The position numbers and the translations under genes are program-made. Below are positions 17,262-26,210 of a DNA stretch of 36,408 nucleotides, piece after piece. The number at the start of each line of letters is the position of its first letter. Position 1 is the stretch's first letter. The notes below the pieces were generated by a model. The model was not told where the DNA came from, did no database searches, and saw nothing but the letters and a program-made list of their open reading frames with translations. This DNA comes from Candidatus Zixiibacteriota bacterium (GTDB taxonomy: Bacteria > Zixibacteria > MSB-5A5 > JAABVY01 > JAHJOQ01): assembly GCA_018820315.1 (NCBI GenBank), contig JAHJOQ010000087.1, positions 1 to 36,408 of the forward strand, read 5' to 3'.

Positions 17262-18089
17262 GTGGAAAAACTAAATTTCCTGATAAGTGCATATTGCGGG
17301 ACCATTAAGGCCATGTTCTCATTCAGACTCTGGACCCCGTTTTTCTTGTTTGCGATTCTGTCTTTGGCGCTGGCCTTGGTTCTTACAAATCCATACCTAC
17401 CCGTAATCGGTCCGATTATGACCGGAATCGCCGAGTTCATAACCGGTACAGAGGCAGTGGCACATTATCCTGATCTCTACGCTCTGCTTCCGCAGACCCA
17501 TGGATGGCAGACTCTGATTCTGTCGATACTCATTGAAGCACTCCTCATTGCAGTCGGTTTTATCATGTTTAGCGGATACTACAGAAATGAGAGAATCGGT
17601 TTCGGTGCGGCTCTAGGTGCTGCCAAGGGGAAATACTTCCAGGTCCTGGCAATCTGGCTATTCTATTCGGTGGTGTTCTTGCTACTGCTTATTTTCCTGC
17701 CAAGGCTCTTTGATCCCCTGATTGGCGGGTCACCTAGAAGAACCATGGCGTTCAATTTTGGTATACGACTTTTCGGATCGGGAATACTCGCGATGTTCAT
17801 GTATGCACTTCCATACATACTGCTTGACGGTGAGAAGTTTGTTGCCGCTCTGGGTAAGTCAGTGCGGACGTTCTTCAGGAACTTCGTATCTTCGTATGTG
17901 CTGGCCGTAGTACCTTACTTGCTGGTTTTGCCTCTCAGTGCGGCCTTGTTTGATCCGGTGCTAATCGTGAGAAGATTCTCTCCTGAGCTGGTGTTGTATT
18001 TGTTGATCGGTCAGATAGTGGCTAACATGATCGCGAGCTTTGTTTTTGCCTCAAGCGTGTTGCGATTCTACTGGGAGTATGCGGAATAG
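17262..18089 (+). CDS. Unrecognised multi-pass membrane protein
   Basis: I do not recognise a family. The 275-residue product starts at a GTG with AAGAGG about 7 bases upstream, 23 bp after the lipoprotein gene. Hydrophobic helices lie near residues 24-42, 84-104, 123-146, 165-187, 205-228 and 238-263, giving about six membrane spans. Short charged linkers (YYRNERIGFG, GKSVRTFFRNF) alternate with them. The order of helices and the KSVRTFFRNF element after a membrane span is reminiscent of glycerophosphoryl-diester-type or YciC-like integral membrane domains, but this is only an impression. It is followed after 5 bp by the prsK-like kinase gene, so it belongs to the same operon. Confidence 0.7.
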   Translation: MEKLNFLISAYCGTIKAMFSFRLWTPFFLFAILSLALALVLTNPYLPVIGPIMTGIAEFITGTEAVAHYPDLYALLPQTHGWQTLILSILIEALLIAVGFIMFSGYYRNERIGFGAALGAAKGKYFQVLAIWLFYSVVFLLLLIFLPRLFDPLIGGSPRRTMAFNFGIRLFGSGILAMFMYALPYILLDGEKFVAALGKSVRTFFRNFVSSYVLAVVPYLLVLPLSAALFDPVLIVRRFSPELVLYLLIGQIVANMIASFVFASSVLRFYWEYAE

Positions 18090-18094
18090 AGCCT

Positions 18095-20182
18095 GTGATG
18101 TCTCTGTGGGAATCACTTCTGTTCTGGTCTGCCGGAGCAATCTCATTTATATCTGGTGTGCTGGCGTTGAGGGCAAACCAGGGACGAATCCCGCGCCTGC
18201 TGTTTCTGCTAATCGCGCTATCGTCCGGCCTCTGCTTTTGGTGCTTTCCGGCGTTCGCCGAATCGACTCTTGATGTTCGCATTGAGTACTTCTTCTTCTG
18301 GGCGGTCACTCTTACGCCGTTTCTATGGCTGATCTTTTCACTCACGTTCGCATGCGAGAATTACCGTACCTACATTCGCCGCTGGAAGGTCTGGTTCTGG
18401 ATTGTCGGAGCATTGAGTGTTTTCTTCGCCGTTATGTCGACCATCACACCCCTCATGATCATTCAGATCGGTGTTTCGGATCGCCCTGAGCTGATCCTGA
18501 ATCCATACGGCAAATGGTTCATAGTCCTTCTTCTGTTGATATGCTCGTTTGTGCTAATCAATTTCGAAAGCACGTACAGAGCCGCGACTGGTATATACCG
18601 CAGGCGTCTCCGGCTCTCGGTGATGACGACTGCGATATTTTTTGCGACAATCATAGTTGCATTGTCTAGCGGAATGCTGAAGACAAGCCTGAGTATCAGA
18701 TATGTAGAGTTTGCGACGGCAGTTGCGATAGTCATGTACCCGTCGGTGGGCTACTACCTGCGTACTTATCAGCTGCAGAAGTCGGGAGTGTTCATCAAGA
18801 GACAGGCGGTCTATTCGTCAGTCGGTATTATTCTGATTGGGATATATCTGATTCTCGTCGGGGCGGTTGGCAAGGCTGTGCAGTTAATCGGTGCGGATTC
18901 GAAAGTATTCTATTCTATACTCGCCGCCTTTCTTGTGATAGTTGTTTTCTTGTCGCTGCTTCTGTCAAGCTCTCTTAAGAAGCGAATACGGTCTTTTGTT
19001 GATCGATCCTTCTATTCCGGCTCGGCTGCGGATTACCAGGAGGATCTTGCGCTGTTCTCTGAAGATATCTCAACGACATTGAACGTCTCTGACCTTGCGG
19101 AGAGACTCTCAACACTGCTTAGAGAAAAGCTGGGTGTGAGTCGGTTGTGGCTTTATCTGGAACACTCACAGCTCCCGGTTTTCACCAGAGTATACCCGGC
19201 GATTGAGCGGGTAAGTGGCCAGATCGAAAGGAACAGCGGATTTGTGGATTGGATGTTTCGGCATGGTGAAGCCATCGAATTTGATGACCTGATTGCGCGT
19301 TTGAGTTCTGCCGGTGTACCGGTGCCGGATGAGGGGCTTCCCGCCTCAGCTGAAATATCGGTTTGCATGCCTCTGATTGCCAAGCGGCGCATAGTGGGCC
19401 TTCTTCTCGTAGGTTCCAGAAAGAGCGACGATAATTTCAGTCACCAGGACATGCAGTTGATCAGTGCTGTCGGAAACCAGTTTGCTCTTGCGGTTCTCTC
19501 CGCGCGACTGTCGCAGGAATTGCTCGCCGCCCGCCAAATCGAATCGTTTCACAAATTCTCGACATTCGTAGTTCATGACCTCAAGAATTCGATTTCGATG
19601 CTCTCGATGCTGCTGCAGAATTATGAGTCCAAAGCAGACAATCCTGAGTTTCAGAAGTCGGTGCTGGTTACGATTCAGGGAGCTGTTGCCAGGATGCAGT
19701 CGGTTATATCGAAATTGAGAGGATCTGAGATGATCGAGTCTCAGACAATTTCGAATTGTAATCCGGTCGATATTGTTGTAAGTTTGCGGGACAAGCTGGG
19801 ACTTGAGAGTCTGAGCGGTATCCGCTATCGAGAGAATTTCGACAGCACAAGTCCGATAAAGGCAGACGTGGAAAAACTGACTGGTGTGATAGAGAATCTC
19901 GTCGTAAACGCTATCGAAGCGATGCCTCAGGGCGGTGACTTGACCATATCGGTTTTCAACGGCTTAGAGACCCTGACGATTGAAGTGAAAGACACCGGAA
20001 AAGGAATGGATGCGGAATTCATAAATAAACGGCTCTTCAGCCCATTCGAAACCACGAAGAAGAAAGGACTCGGAATAGGATTGTATCTGTCACGTGACCA
20101 GCTTGAGCGCATGGGAGGAACATTCCATGTGGAATCCGAACCCGGCGAACGGACCACGTTTCAGATTGTATTTCCGAGATAG
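18095..20182 (+). CDS. prsK: PrsK-like membrane histidine kinase
   Basis: A 695-residue sensor kinase. Eight or so hydrophobic helices fill residues 5-290, a GAF-type domain follows at about 325-470, and the kinase core ends the chain. The phosphoacceptor is His494 in FSTFVVHDLKNSISML, a form of the H-box characteristic of the PEP-CTERM/XrtA-system kinase PrsK (F.VHDLKN). The ATPase has N-box ENLVVNAIEA (600-609), DTGKGMD (633-639) and GLGIGL (658-663). It should phosphorylate the next gene product. GTG at 18095 and ATG at 18098 are both possible starts; the ribosome site is weak. The XrtA context (exosortase, PEP-CTERM proteins) is missing in this window, so the signal it senses may differ. 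Confidence 0.85.
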   Translation: MMSLWESLLFWSAGAISFISGVLALRANQGRIPRLLFLLIALSSGLCFWCFPAFAESTLDVRIEYFFFWAVTLTPFLWLIFSLTFACENYRTYIRRWKVWFWIVGALSVFFAVMSTITPLMIIQIGVSDRPELILNPYGKWFIVLLLLICSFVLINFESTYRAATGIYRRRLRLSVMTTAIFFATIIVALSSGMLKTSLSIRYVEFATAVAIVMYPSVGYYLRTYQLQKSGVFIKRQAVYSSVGIILIGIYLILVGAVGKAVQLIGADSKVFYSILAAFLVIVVFLSLLLSSSLKKRIRSFVDRSFYSGSAADYQEDLALFSEDISTTLNVSDLAERLSTLLREKLGVSRLWLYLEHSQLPVFTRVYPAIERVSGQIERNSGFVDWMFRHGEAIEFDDLIARLSSAGVPVPDEGLPASAEISVCMPLIAKRRIVGLLLVGSRKSDDNFSHQDMQLISAVGNQFALAVLSARLSQELLAARQIESFHKFSTFVVHDLKNSISMLSMLLQNYESKADNPEFQKSVLVTIQGAVARMQSVISKLRGSEMIESQTISNCNPVDIVVSLRDKLGLESLSGIRYRENFDSTSPIKADVEKLTGVIENLVVNAIEAMPQGGDLTISVFNGLETLTIEVKDTGKGMDAEFINKRLFSPFETTKKKGLGIGLYLSRDQLERMGGTFHVESEPGERTTFQIVFPR

Positions 20183-20196
20183 GAATACTCGCTCTT

Positions 20197-21561
20197 ATGG
20201 CTGATAATCCAGGGAAGCAGAAAATTCTGATCGTCGACGACGAAGAGGGAATCAGATCACAGATTTACTGGGCTTTGGCGGATCAGTACGAGGTGTTCCA
20301 GGCCGGCAGTTCAGATGCGGCTCTCGAGATAATAAGGGAGAGGATGCCTGACCTTGCGACTCTGGATATCGCGCTCTCTTCAGTCGGCGAGGACACTCAT
20401 GGTTTGGATCTTCTGGTCAGCGCGCTTGAAATCAACCCGAAGATGAAGGTAATCATGGTTACGGGCAATGAGGACAAGCAGACGGCTCTCGAATCGATCA
20501 GCGCCGGGGCGCACGATTACTTCCAGAAGCCGGTCAATCTGGATGAGTTGAAAGTGATCATCAGGCGCGCACTGTATGTGAAGCAGCTCGAATCGGAGAA
20601 TCAGAGCCTTCAATCCAGGCTGGCTCAGAAGAAGGTGTACGAGGATATCATCGGAGAATCTCCGAAGATGGCTGATGTGTTCAGGAAGATCGAGACCATT
20701 GCCGCATCCGATTATACCGTGTTGATTTCAGGCGAGTCGGGCACCGGCAAGGAACTCGTTGCAAAGGCAATTCACTCGCGCTCACCGAGGCATGGGATGC
20801 CATTCATCACAATCAACTGCGGAGCCATCCCGGAGATGCTCCTCGAATCGGAGCTGTTCGGACATGAGAAAGGTGCGTTCACAGACGCTGTCACGCAGAA
20901 GATTGGCAAGTTCGAGTCCGCCGAGGCCGGGACGCTTTTTCTCGATGAGATCGGTGAGCTCTCTCTCGCACTCCAGGTGAAGCTCCTCAGATTCTTGCAG
21001 GAGAGGACGATAGAGCGGGTCGGTGGCAATAAGCCAATCAAGCTCGATGTTCGGGTGCTGGCAGCAACTAATCGCGATCTATCCGAGGAAGTCAGCAAGA
21101 AGGCGTTTCGCGAGGACCTATACTACAGGCTTTCGGTAATCAATGTGGTTCTTCCTCCACTCAGAGAACGGGGAGATGATGTTATTCTGCTCGCGAATCA
21201 CTTCCTGGATCGTTTCAGTTTGGAAAGCGATCGGGCAGGATGCAGCTTCGATCCGAAATCGGTTGCAAGAATGAAAGGCCATGACTGGCCAGGAAACGTG
21301 CGAGAACTGGAAAATCGAATCAAGAGGGCAGTGATTCTATCGGATGACTGCAAAATAAAGCCACCTTCAATGGGATTTGATCCGGAAAAAGCTGGAAAAA
21401 CAAAGTCGCTCGACGATTTCAGGAGAGAATCTGAAACGGAACACATCAGAACCGCGCTGGCACGCCACAACGGGAATGTGTCACGCGCTGCGAGCGATTT
21501 GGGCGTATCCAGGACAAGGCTCTACGATCTGCTTGAGAAGTATGGGATCGAACGAGATTAG
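20197..21561 (+). CDS. prsR: PrsR-like sigma-54 dependent response regulator
   Basis: A 454-residue NtrC-type activator, 14 bp after prsK. The receiver domain (1-125) has the acidic DDEEG pocket, phosphoacceptor Asp57 in TLDIAL, and the family-typical KVIMVTGNEDKQTALESISA and DYFQKPV. The AAA+ domain (150-380) has Walker A GESGTGKE (179-186), Walker B GTLFLDE (245-251) and the arginine-finger region PLRERGDD. The sigma-54 contact loop reads GAFTDA (226-231) instead of GAFTGA. A Fis-type helix-turn-helix ends the chain (NVSRAASDLGVSRTRLYDLL). PrsR activates sigma-54 promoters of exopolysaccharide and PEP-CTERM genes in other bacteria; here sugar transferase and PorV-like genes are plausible targets. 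The ribosome site (AGGAA) is distant from the ATG. Confidence 0.87.
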   Translation: MADNPGKQKILIVDDEEGIRSQIYWALADQYEVFQAGSSDAALEIIRERMPDLATLDIALSSVGEDTHGLDLLVSALEINPKMKVIMVTGNEDKQTALESISAGAHDYFQKPVNLDELKVIIRRALYVKQLESENQSLQSRLAQKKVYEDIIGESPKMADVFRKIETIAASDYTVLISGESGTGKELVAKAIHSRSPRHGMPFITINCGAIPEMLLESELFGHEKGAFTDAVTQKIGKFESAEAGTLFLDEIGELSLALQVKLLRFLQERTIERVGGNKPIKLDVRVLAATNRDLSEEVSKKAFREDLYYRLSVINVVLPPLRERGDDVILLANHFLDRFSLESDRAGCSFDPKSVARMKGHDWPGNVRELENRIKRAVILSDDCKIKPPSMGFDPEKAGKTKSLDDFRRESETEHIRTALARHNGNVSRAASDLGVSRTRLYDLLEKYGIERD

Positions 21562-21647
21562 GCTGCCGCTTGATTATTTCCCGCCACAAGCCCCCACAAA
21601 ATCATCCTAATCGCAACATTCTTCTGACCAAAATCTAAATGAAACGG

Positions 21648-21663
21648 CTAATCGGCCGATTAG
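21648..21663. promoter_or_regulatory. Perfect 16-bp palindrome before the orphan activator gene
   Basis: CTAATCGGCCGATTAG reads identically on both strands and ends 11 bases before the ATG at 21675. Its place between promoter region and start suggests an operator, perhaps for autoregulation; a stem in the mRNA leader is the alternative. A related CTAATCG occurs at 21607-21613. Confidence 0.5.
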
Positions 21664-21674
21664 AGAAGTAGTAG

Positions 21675-23120
21675 ATGGAGGTTTCTACTCATACGATGAA
21701 GAATATACTACTTGTTGATGATGACAAACAAATTGGCGAAACTCTGACGAAGCTCTTTGACCCGTCCGAGTATCGCTTCTATTGTATTACTGACGGCGAT
21801 CAGACAATTGACATGATTGGCTCGACAGCAGCCGATCTTGTACTTTTGGATGTCAATCTGCCAACTGTTTCAGGTCTCGATGTGCTCAGGGAAATCAGAT
21901 CTCAAAACATCGAAGTGCCTGTCATTATGATATCCGGTTTCATCTCGACGGAAAATGCAATCAAGGCCATGCGCGAAGGTGCCTATGAATACATCACGAA
22001 GCCGTTTCAGATGGAGCGACTTCTGATGACAATTGCGAAAGCATGCGGTACACAGGCAACGGATATCTCGACTGCTCCAGCACTCAAGAGCAGTGCCGAT
22101 GCAACCCAAGATGAGATAGTAGGGAGAAGTCCGGAGATCGTCGAAATCGCAAAGCTGATTGGTCAGGTCGCCAAGTCCGACGCCTCGGTTCTCATCTTCG
22201 GCGAGTCAGGTACAGGCAAGGAGCTTGTTGCTCACGCTATCCACCGTAATTCAAAGCGCGGCGACGCAGCATTCCTGTCCGTCAACTGTGCCGCTCTGCC
22301 CGACACCCTTCTCGAATCAGAGCTATTCGGTCACGAAAAGGGAGCGTTCACAGGCGCTCATGTTCGCAAGCTCGGCAAATTCGAGCTGGCTGACGGCGGC
22401 ACACTGTTTCTTGATGAAGTTGGCGATATGTCGCTGACAACCCAATCGAAGCTGTTAAGGGTACTGCAGGAGCAGGAATTTGAGAGAGTCGGTGGCGAGC
22501 AGACACTGCATGTAAATGTCAGGGTTCTTGCTGCTACCAATAAATCGCTGGTAACGGCAATGAAAGATTCCCGCTTCAGAGTAGATCTGTTCTACCGTCT
22601 GAAAGTCGTCTCTATCTATCTTCCTCCACTTCGCGAGAGGCGCAGCGACATTCCGATTCTTGCCGATCATTTCACCAACATGTACTCAGATCTCTCCGGC
22701 AAGCAAATAAGAGGGACATCCAAGAAGGCAATGCAGCTCCTGATGAACCACAACTGGCCCGGCAATGTAAGGGAGCTCGAGAACAATATCCACACGGCCG
22801 TGGTGATGACCAAGAACGAGATCCTGCAACCGGATGATTTCCCGATCGCATCAGATGCAGGTGAGCATGTTCAAGTCGATTTTGAAGCAATCAAGGATGA
22901 CTACACAAGGATGTTTGACGATTTGATAGATCCGATATTCGATAAAATCATGAACGTCTCCGCAGGTCAGGTCTTTTACCATCTGCAATCGGCACTCGAG
23001 AAATCAATTATTCGAAGAGCGTTGTCACGTCTCAAATCAAACCAGGTCAAAACCGCACAGGTGCTCGGCATTTCACGCAACACCCTGCGTGACAGAATGC
23101 AGAAGTACGAGATTTTCTAA
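21675..23120 (+). CDS. Orphan NtrC-family sigma-54 dependent response regulator
   Basis: A 481-residue activator. Receiver domain with DDDKQ, phosphoacceptor Asp59 in LVLLDVNLP, and YEYITKPFQ. AAA+ domain with Walker A GESGTGKE (176-183), an intact GAFTGA (223-228), Walker B GTLFLDE (242-248) and NWPGNVRELEN. A linker of about 55 residues (398-452), longer than usual and mostly helical, leads to a Fis-type HTH (VKTAQVLGISRNTLRDRM). No kinase gene adjoins it. It ends convergent with the minor-pilin operon, which has its own sigma-54 promoter, so a PilR-like role is a reasonable guess. Start 21675 has GAGAAG 6 bases upstream; the ATG at 21696 is an alternative. Confidence 0.87.
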   Translation: MEVSTHTMKNILLVDDDKQIGETLTKLFDPSEYRFYCITDGDQTIDMIGSTAADLVLLDVNLPTVSGLDVLREIRSQNIEVPVIMISGFISTENAIKAMREGAYEYITKPFQMERLLMTIAKACGTQATDISTAPALKSSADATQDEIVGRSPEIVEIAKLIGQVAKSDASVLIFGESGTGKELVAHAIHRNSKRGDAAFLSVNCAALPDTLLESELFGHEKGAFTGAHVRKLGKFELADGGTLFLDEVGDMSLTTQSKLLRVLQEQEFERVGGEQTLHVNVRVLAATNKSLVTAMKDSRFRVDLFYRLKVVSIYLPPLRERRSDIPILADHFTNMYSDLSGKQIRGTSKKAMQLLMNHNWPGNVRELENNIHTAVVMTKNEILQPDDFPIASDAGEHVQVDFEAIKDDYTRMFDDLIDPIFDKIMNVSAGQVFYHLQSALEKSIIRRALSRLKSNQVKTAQVLGISRNTLRDRMQKYEIF

Positions 23121-23230
23121 CAAACCGGATCCCTTTTCTCGAACTCTCAGTTCTGACTCAGCGATCTCAATTTCAGATATGCGTTGAGAAGTGAACCGCT
23201 GCGTGAAGCCAGGGGAGAGGATCACATTAA

Positions 23231-23262
23231 TTGAAAAACGGAGCGACCTGAGCCGCTCCGTT
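23231..23262 (-). terminator. Terminator of the minor-pilin operon
   Basis: Perfect 8-bp stem ACGGAGCG/CGCTCCGT (23238-23245 with 23254-23261), 8-base loop. Read on the minus strand the stem is followed by TTTTTCAATT, a good U-tract, 40 bp after the pilX-like stop. On the plus strand the following bases (TCATT) are poorer, though it may also end transcripts of the activator gene. Confidence 0.8.
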
Positions 23263-23299
23263 CATTCGCCCTGCATTGGAGGCTGAAGAAAATGTATAT

Positions 23300-24934
23300 C
23301 TAGTTTTCCGCCACAACCTTCTCCATCCAGCTCACCTTCTGCATGATTGCAATCAAGGGAGTCCCCGGTGGAAGTTTTGTCGGGTCCTTCAAGTCCTCAT
23401 CGAATGCCCAGTTTCGATTAGGGGCAGTGTAGTACGCGCCGTAGGACCAAGGTGCGTTCGCTTCTTTTGATAGCCATAGATCGACGGCAGATCCCATCCA
23501 GTTGAAGTCAATGCCGCTCCACTGCTCCAGGAATCTCGGCAGATTCTCGAATCCTCCGTTATAAGCGCTGCCCCCTTCTCCGGTATTCTGATTGCCGGTC
23601 ATGTAGCTACAGTTGACGGTTGTCTCGGAAGCGTTCCTATTCGACAGTGGCTGAGAGCTGTTTGCATCATTCCAATTGTTCGAAAGGATGGTCAGTGCGT
23701 CGGTCATAACGGCTGACGGCTTCTTGTTGACAGTGTTGTAGTCCCCCTGAATGTAGACCGAGTTTCTTGAACTCAGTGTAAAGGGCTGACCAATGTCGCT
23801 GGCATTCACCAACCGTGTAGCCTTGAGATTCGCACCGCCGGTGGTGTTGGCCGTGTACATGATGCCGTTCGACGGGAAGTATGCCGAGTTCTTGAAATTG
23901 CTCATGTCGATGTCCCAGGAATTCACTGTATTGCCCTGATGAGCGTCATAGAACGAATTCGTCGTCAGCGATCCTTCGGCTATCAGTGCGGCAGTGACGT
24001 CAATCCAGGAACCGTCGATCTGCTGGTATGATGCGACACCGTCAATGATCTTCAGAGTTGCTTTGTTCTCATATGAATCCGCAGATTCGGTGGCGGTAGC
24101 GATCATATTATCGGGGACACCCGATGATACCACCGGCAGCTCAAGCTCGGTAATTCCATGATCGCTGTCTTCGACCATACCGCCCCAACGAGAAATCGAC
24201 TCCGCTACCCAGTCAGGATCAGTCGAGTCGAGCCATGTGCCACTATCATACATCTCCTGATAGGTTCCGTTCGCATCCATAATCCTCACATCGCCACTTG
24301 ACGTACTCTGTCCGGATCCCGGTTTACGACCATGAAATATGTTTCCGGCTGCGCTCGTGTACGAATCGATATTAAGTTGATTGCCTGACTGCAAATAGAG
24401 ATTGCCGTTCGAGTGAACTCGGCCTCCAAGCGTCATTGGTGGCCCCGGAGCTATCTCCAGATCGTTCTCATAGAATACCGCGAACTGGAACAGAGGAACC
24501 AGATCACACTCGATTCCCTGGACAAGAGTCGCCTCTGTTTCAGTTCCTCCGGCAGTCGCGGTCGCCGTGATTTCATATGGCGTCGCGAGCGCGTAGAGTC
24601 CTCTATATGTCCCGTTCGACAAATCCTTGGTCTCGGACGCACTTGTCTGGGTCGTGGTATATGTTACTGCGAAGCGGCCCAGGTTCAGCGTTCCGCTCGG
24701 CAGCGGATGCGGCGCTGCACCGGTTGTTCTGTAGGCGTGCGCCATCTCTGTAGATGCCTTTTCGAGCGCGGCTTCGGCGGCATAGAACGAGTTCATGTAA
24801 TTGACTTCGTTCCCTGCTATGTTGACTTCGACCGTCGATGTCATCACAGAGTTGATGCCGATCAGCGTTAGCATTAAGAGCAACGCCAGAAAGATGATCA
24901 TTGTGAAGCCGCTATTTGATCTCAGTTTCTTCAT
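23300..24934 (-). CDS. PilX-like minor pilin / pilus assembly protein
   Basis: From the ATG at 24934 (GGGAG 7 bases upstream) the product has 544 residues. It opens with a prepilin leader, KKLRSNSG, cleaved before FTMIIFLALLLML, and a long hydrophobic helix. The fifth mature residue is Ile, not Glu, as in PilX/GspK-type minor pilins. The motif NSFYAAEAALEKA after the helix is the standard PilX N-terminal domain. The large C-terminal part (about 450 residues, rich in Ser, Asn, Thr and Asp, with repeated NG and SN turns) is beta-like and of unknown function. PilX is normally about 200 residues, so this is a strongly extended version. It is last in the pilV-pilW-pilX operon. Confidence 0.8.
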   Translation of the reverse strand: MKKLRSNSGFTMIIFLALLLMLTLIGINSVMTSTVEVNIAGNEVNYMNSFYAAEAALEKASTEMAHAYRTTGAAPHPLPSGTLNLGRFAVTYTTTQTSASETKDLSNGTYRGLYALATPYEITATATAGGTETEATLVQGIECDLVPLFQFAVFYENDLEIAPGPPMTLGGRVHSNGNLYLQSGNQLNIDSYTSAAGNIFHGRKPGSGQSTSSGDVRIMDANGTYQEMYDSGTWLDSTDPDWVAESISRWGGMVEDSDHGITELELPVVSSGVPDNMIATATESADSYENKATLKIIDGVASYQQIDGSWIDVTAALIAEGSLTTNSFYDAHQGNTVNSWDIDMSNFKNSAYFPSNGIMYTANTTGGANLKATRLVNASDIGQPFTLSSRNSVYIQGDYNTVNKKPSAVMTDALTILSNNWNDANSSQPLSNRNASETTVNCSYMTGNQNTGEGGSAYNGGFENLPRFLEQWSGIDFNWMGSAVDLWLSKEANAPWSYGAYYTAPNRNWAFDEDLKDPTKLPPGTPLIAIMQKVSWMEKVVAEN

Positions 24935-24954
24935 TGTTGACTCCCGTAAAATAA

Positions 24955-25779
24955 TCATAAAGCGAGATTTCTCACCTGAATGCTCGTGGTCAGAGAATCA
25001 TACCTGTAGTCCTTTAGGAGCAAGTCTTCCTTGTTGGTGCGTGCAACAAGCACGAGATCGACCTGACGCACGTATCGCGACATGTTTATCGTATCCACTA
25101 TCGTTCCGTCTGTCAGCACATATCGAATCTGCAGATCGCTGATATTGTCAGAGTAAATGTCTGCCGCATTGGCGTGCTCCTGTCGCATCAAACGCGGATG
25201 AGTGCTGTCGGACCAGTTATCAATGAAGTACCTGAAAACATCAAATGTATATATCTCACTGCCGGTCGGGTACTTCTTCGACAGAGGCATAGTGTTATGC
25301 TGGATGTGGAATGCAGCCTCCTGCACATGTGTAATGACGAAAAACTCGCCCTCTTCCGCGAATGGGTCGTATATGTACGCCCATTGGTCATCCTCGAAGC
25401 AACCGAGATCACCCTGGCACTTCAGCTCGGCTGACGGCTTCGGCATAGGTGCCGAAAGCGTAGTTGTACACATAGGTTCGTGCAGGAATACCAGCGTGAT
25501 CGAATCCGGTATCGATGTCCCCGGTGTTCCGGATGATACTATAGCCTCCAGTCCCTGGAAGGGGATACCGTAACCGGCCATCCGGGTCTTGGATGCTATT
25601 TCGTCGACTCCTGCGCGGCCGTTCTGCTGAAGGTCGGAAACACCTTCCTGGATAATCCAGTTCTTATGCTGATGGATATAGATCTCGACAGCCGCTGCCG
25701 TCGCAATTATGCCGATGATCGACGCGATCATTAACTCCATCAGAGTGAATCCGAGGTTATTTCTGATTTTCTTGATCAT
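24955..25779 (-). CDS. pilW: PilW-like minor pilin
   Basis: A 274-residue prepilin with leader KKIRNNLG cleaved before FTLMELMIASIIGIIATAAA; Glu at mature position 5 is present. The following QQNGRAGVDEIASKTRMAGYG is the hallmark of PilW. The rest is a globular beta domain; the last part (YRYDSLTTSIQVRNLAL) also resembles PilW C-termini. PilW works with PilV and PilX in priming assembly of type IV pili in the inner membrane. AAGGTG lies 6 bases before the ATG, and the gene begins 21 bp after pilV and ends 20 bp before pilX. Confidence 0.85.
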   Translation of the reverse strand: MIKKIRNNLGFTLMELMIASIIGIIATAAAVEIYIHQHKNWIIQEGVSDLQQNGRAGVDEIASKTRMAGYGIPFQGLEAIVSSGTPGTSIPDSITLVFLHEPMCTTTLSAPMPKPSAELKCQGDLGCFEDDQWAYIYDPFAEEGEFFVITHVQEAAFHIQHNTMPLSKKYPTGSEIYTFDVFRYFIDNWSDSTHPRLMRQEHANAADIYSDNISDLQIRYVLTDGTIVDTINMSRYVRQVDLVLVARTNKEDLLLKDYRYDSLTTSIQVRNLAL

Positions 25780-25800
25780 AGTGTCACCTTTTGAATGATA

Positions 25801-26172
25801 TCACTTTGCCTTTATGTAAGTTTGAGTGGAGCATGCGTGATCGCGTGCGTCGATATCTGTCCAGTTGACTGCGACCGTGACGTCATAAAGACCAGGCGTG
25901 CCCAGAGCCGAGATGTCCCAGGATCGCAGGACACCGCTAACGACATCGCTACCAGAATTGAGACTCGCTTCCGGCGTGCTCTTCAGTTGCTCGATCTTCT
26001 CTCTTATCAACTGCGACGAGAGGGTCTCCATCTCCGACCAACTGTTACTCTGGATTGAAACCACGAGCATCGACATTAGGAGCAGCAATCCGAGACTGAA
26101 GATAAGGAGACCGACCATTACCTCAAGTATCGAGAAGCCGTCCTGAGCGAGCATTTTCCTGAGTTTTTTCAT
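25801..26172 (-). CDS. pilV: PilV-like minor pilin
   Basis: The 123-residue product starts at the ATG at 26172, with GAGG 7 bases upstream; a start at 26271 would lie upstream of the sigma-54 promoter and add residues before the prepilin leader. Leader KKLRKMLAQDG is cleaved before FSILEVMVGLLIFSLGLLLL, with Glu at mature position 5. The short globular part includes SQLIREKIEQLKSTPEASL, typical of PilV after the helix. First gene of the operon with PilW and PilX; these minor pilins form the pilus tip or priming complex. No fimT, pilY1, major pilin or assembly ATPase is in the window. Confidence 0.83.
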   Translation of the reverse strand: MKKLRKMLAQDGFSILEVMVGLLIFSLGLLLLMSMLVVSIQSNSWSEMETLSSQLIREKIEQLKSTPEASLNSGSDVVSGVLRSWDISALGTPGLYDVTVAVNWTDIDARDHACSTQTYIKAK

Positions 26173-26210
26173 ATTTTGACCTCGCACATAAAGTTTCACT
26201 TGAAAGCTTT

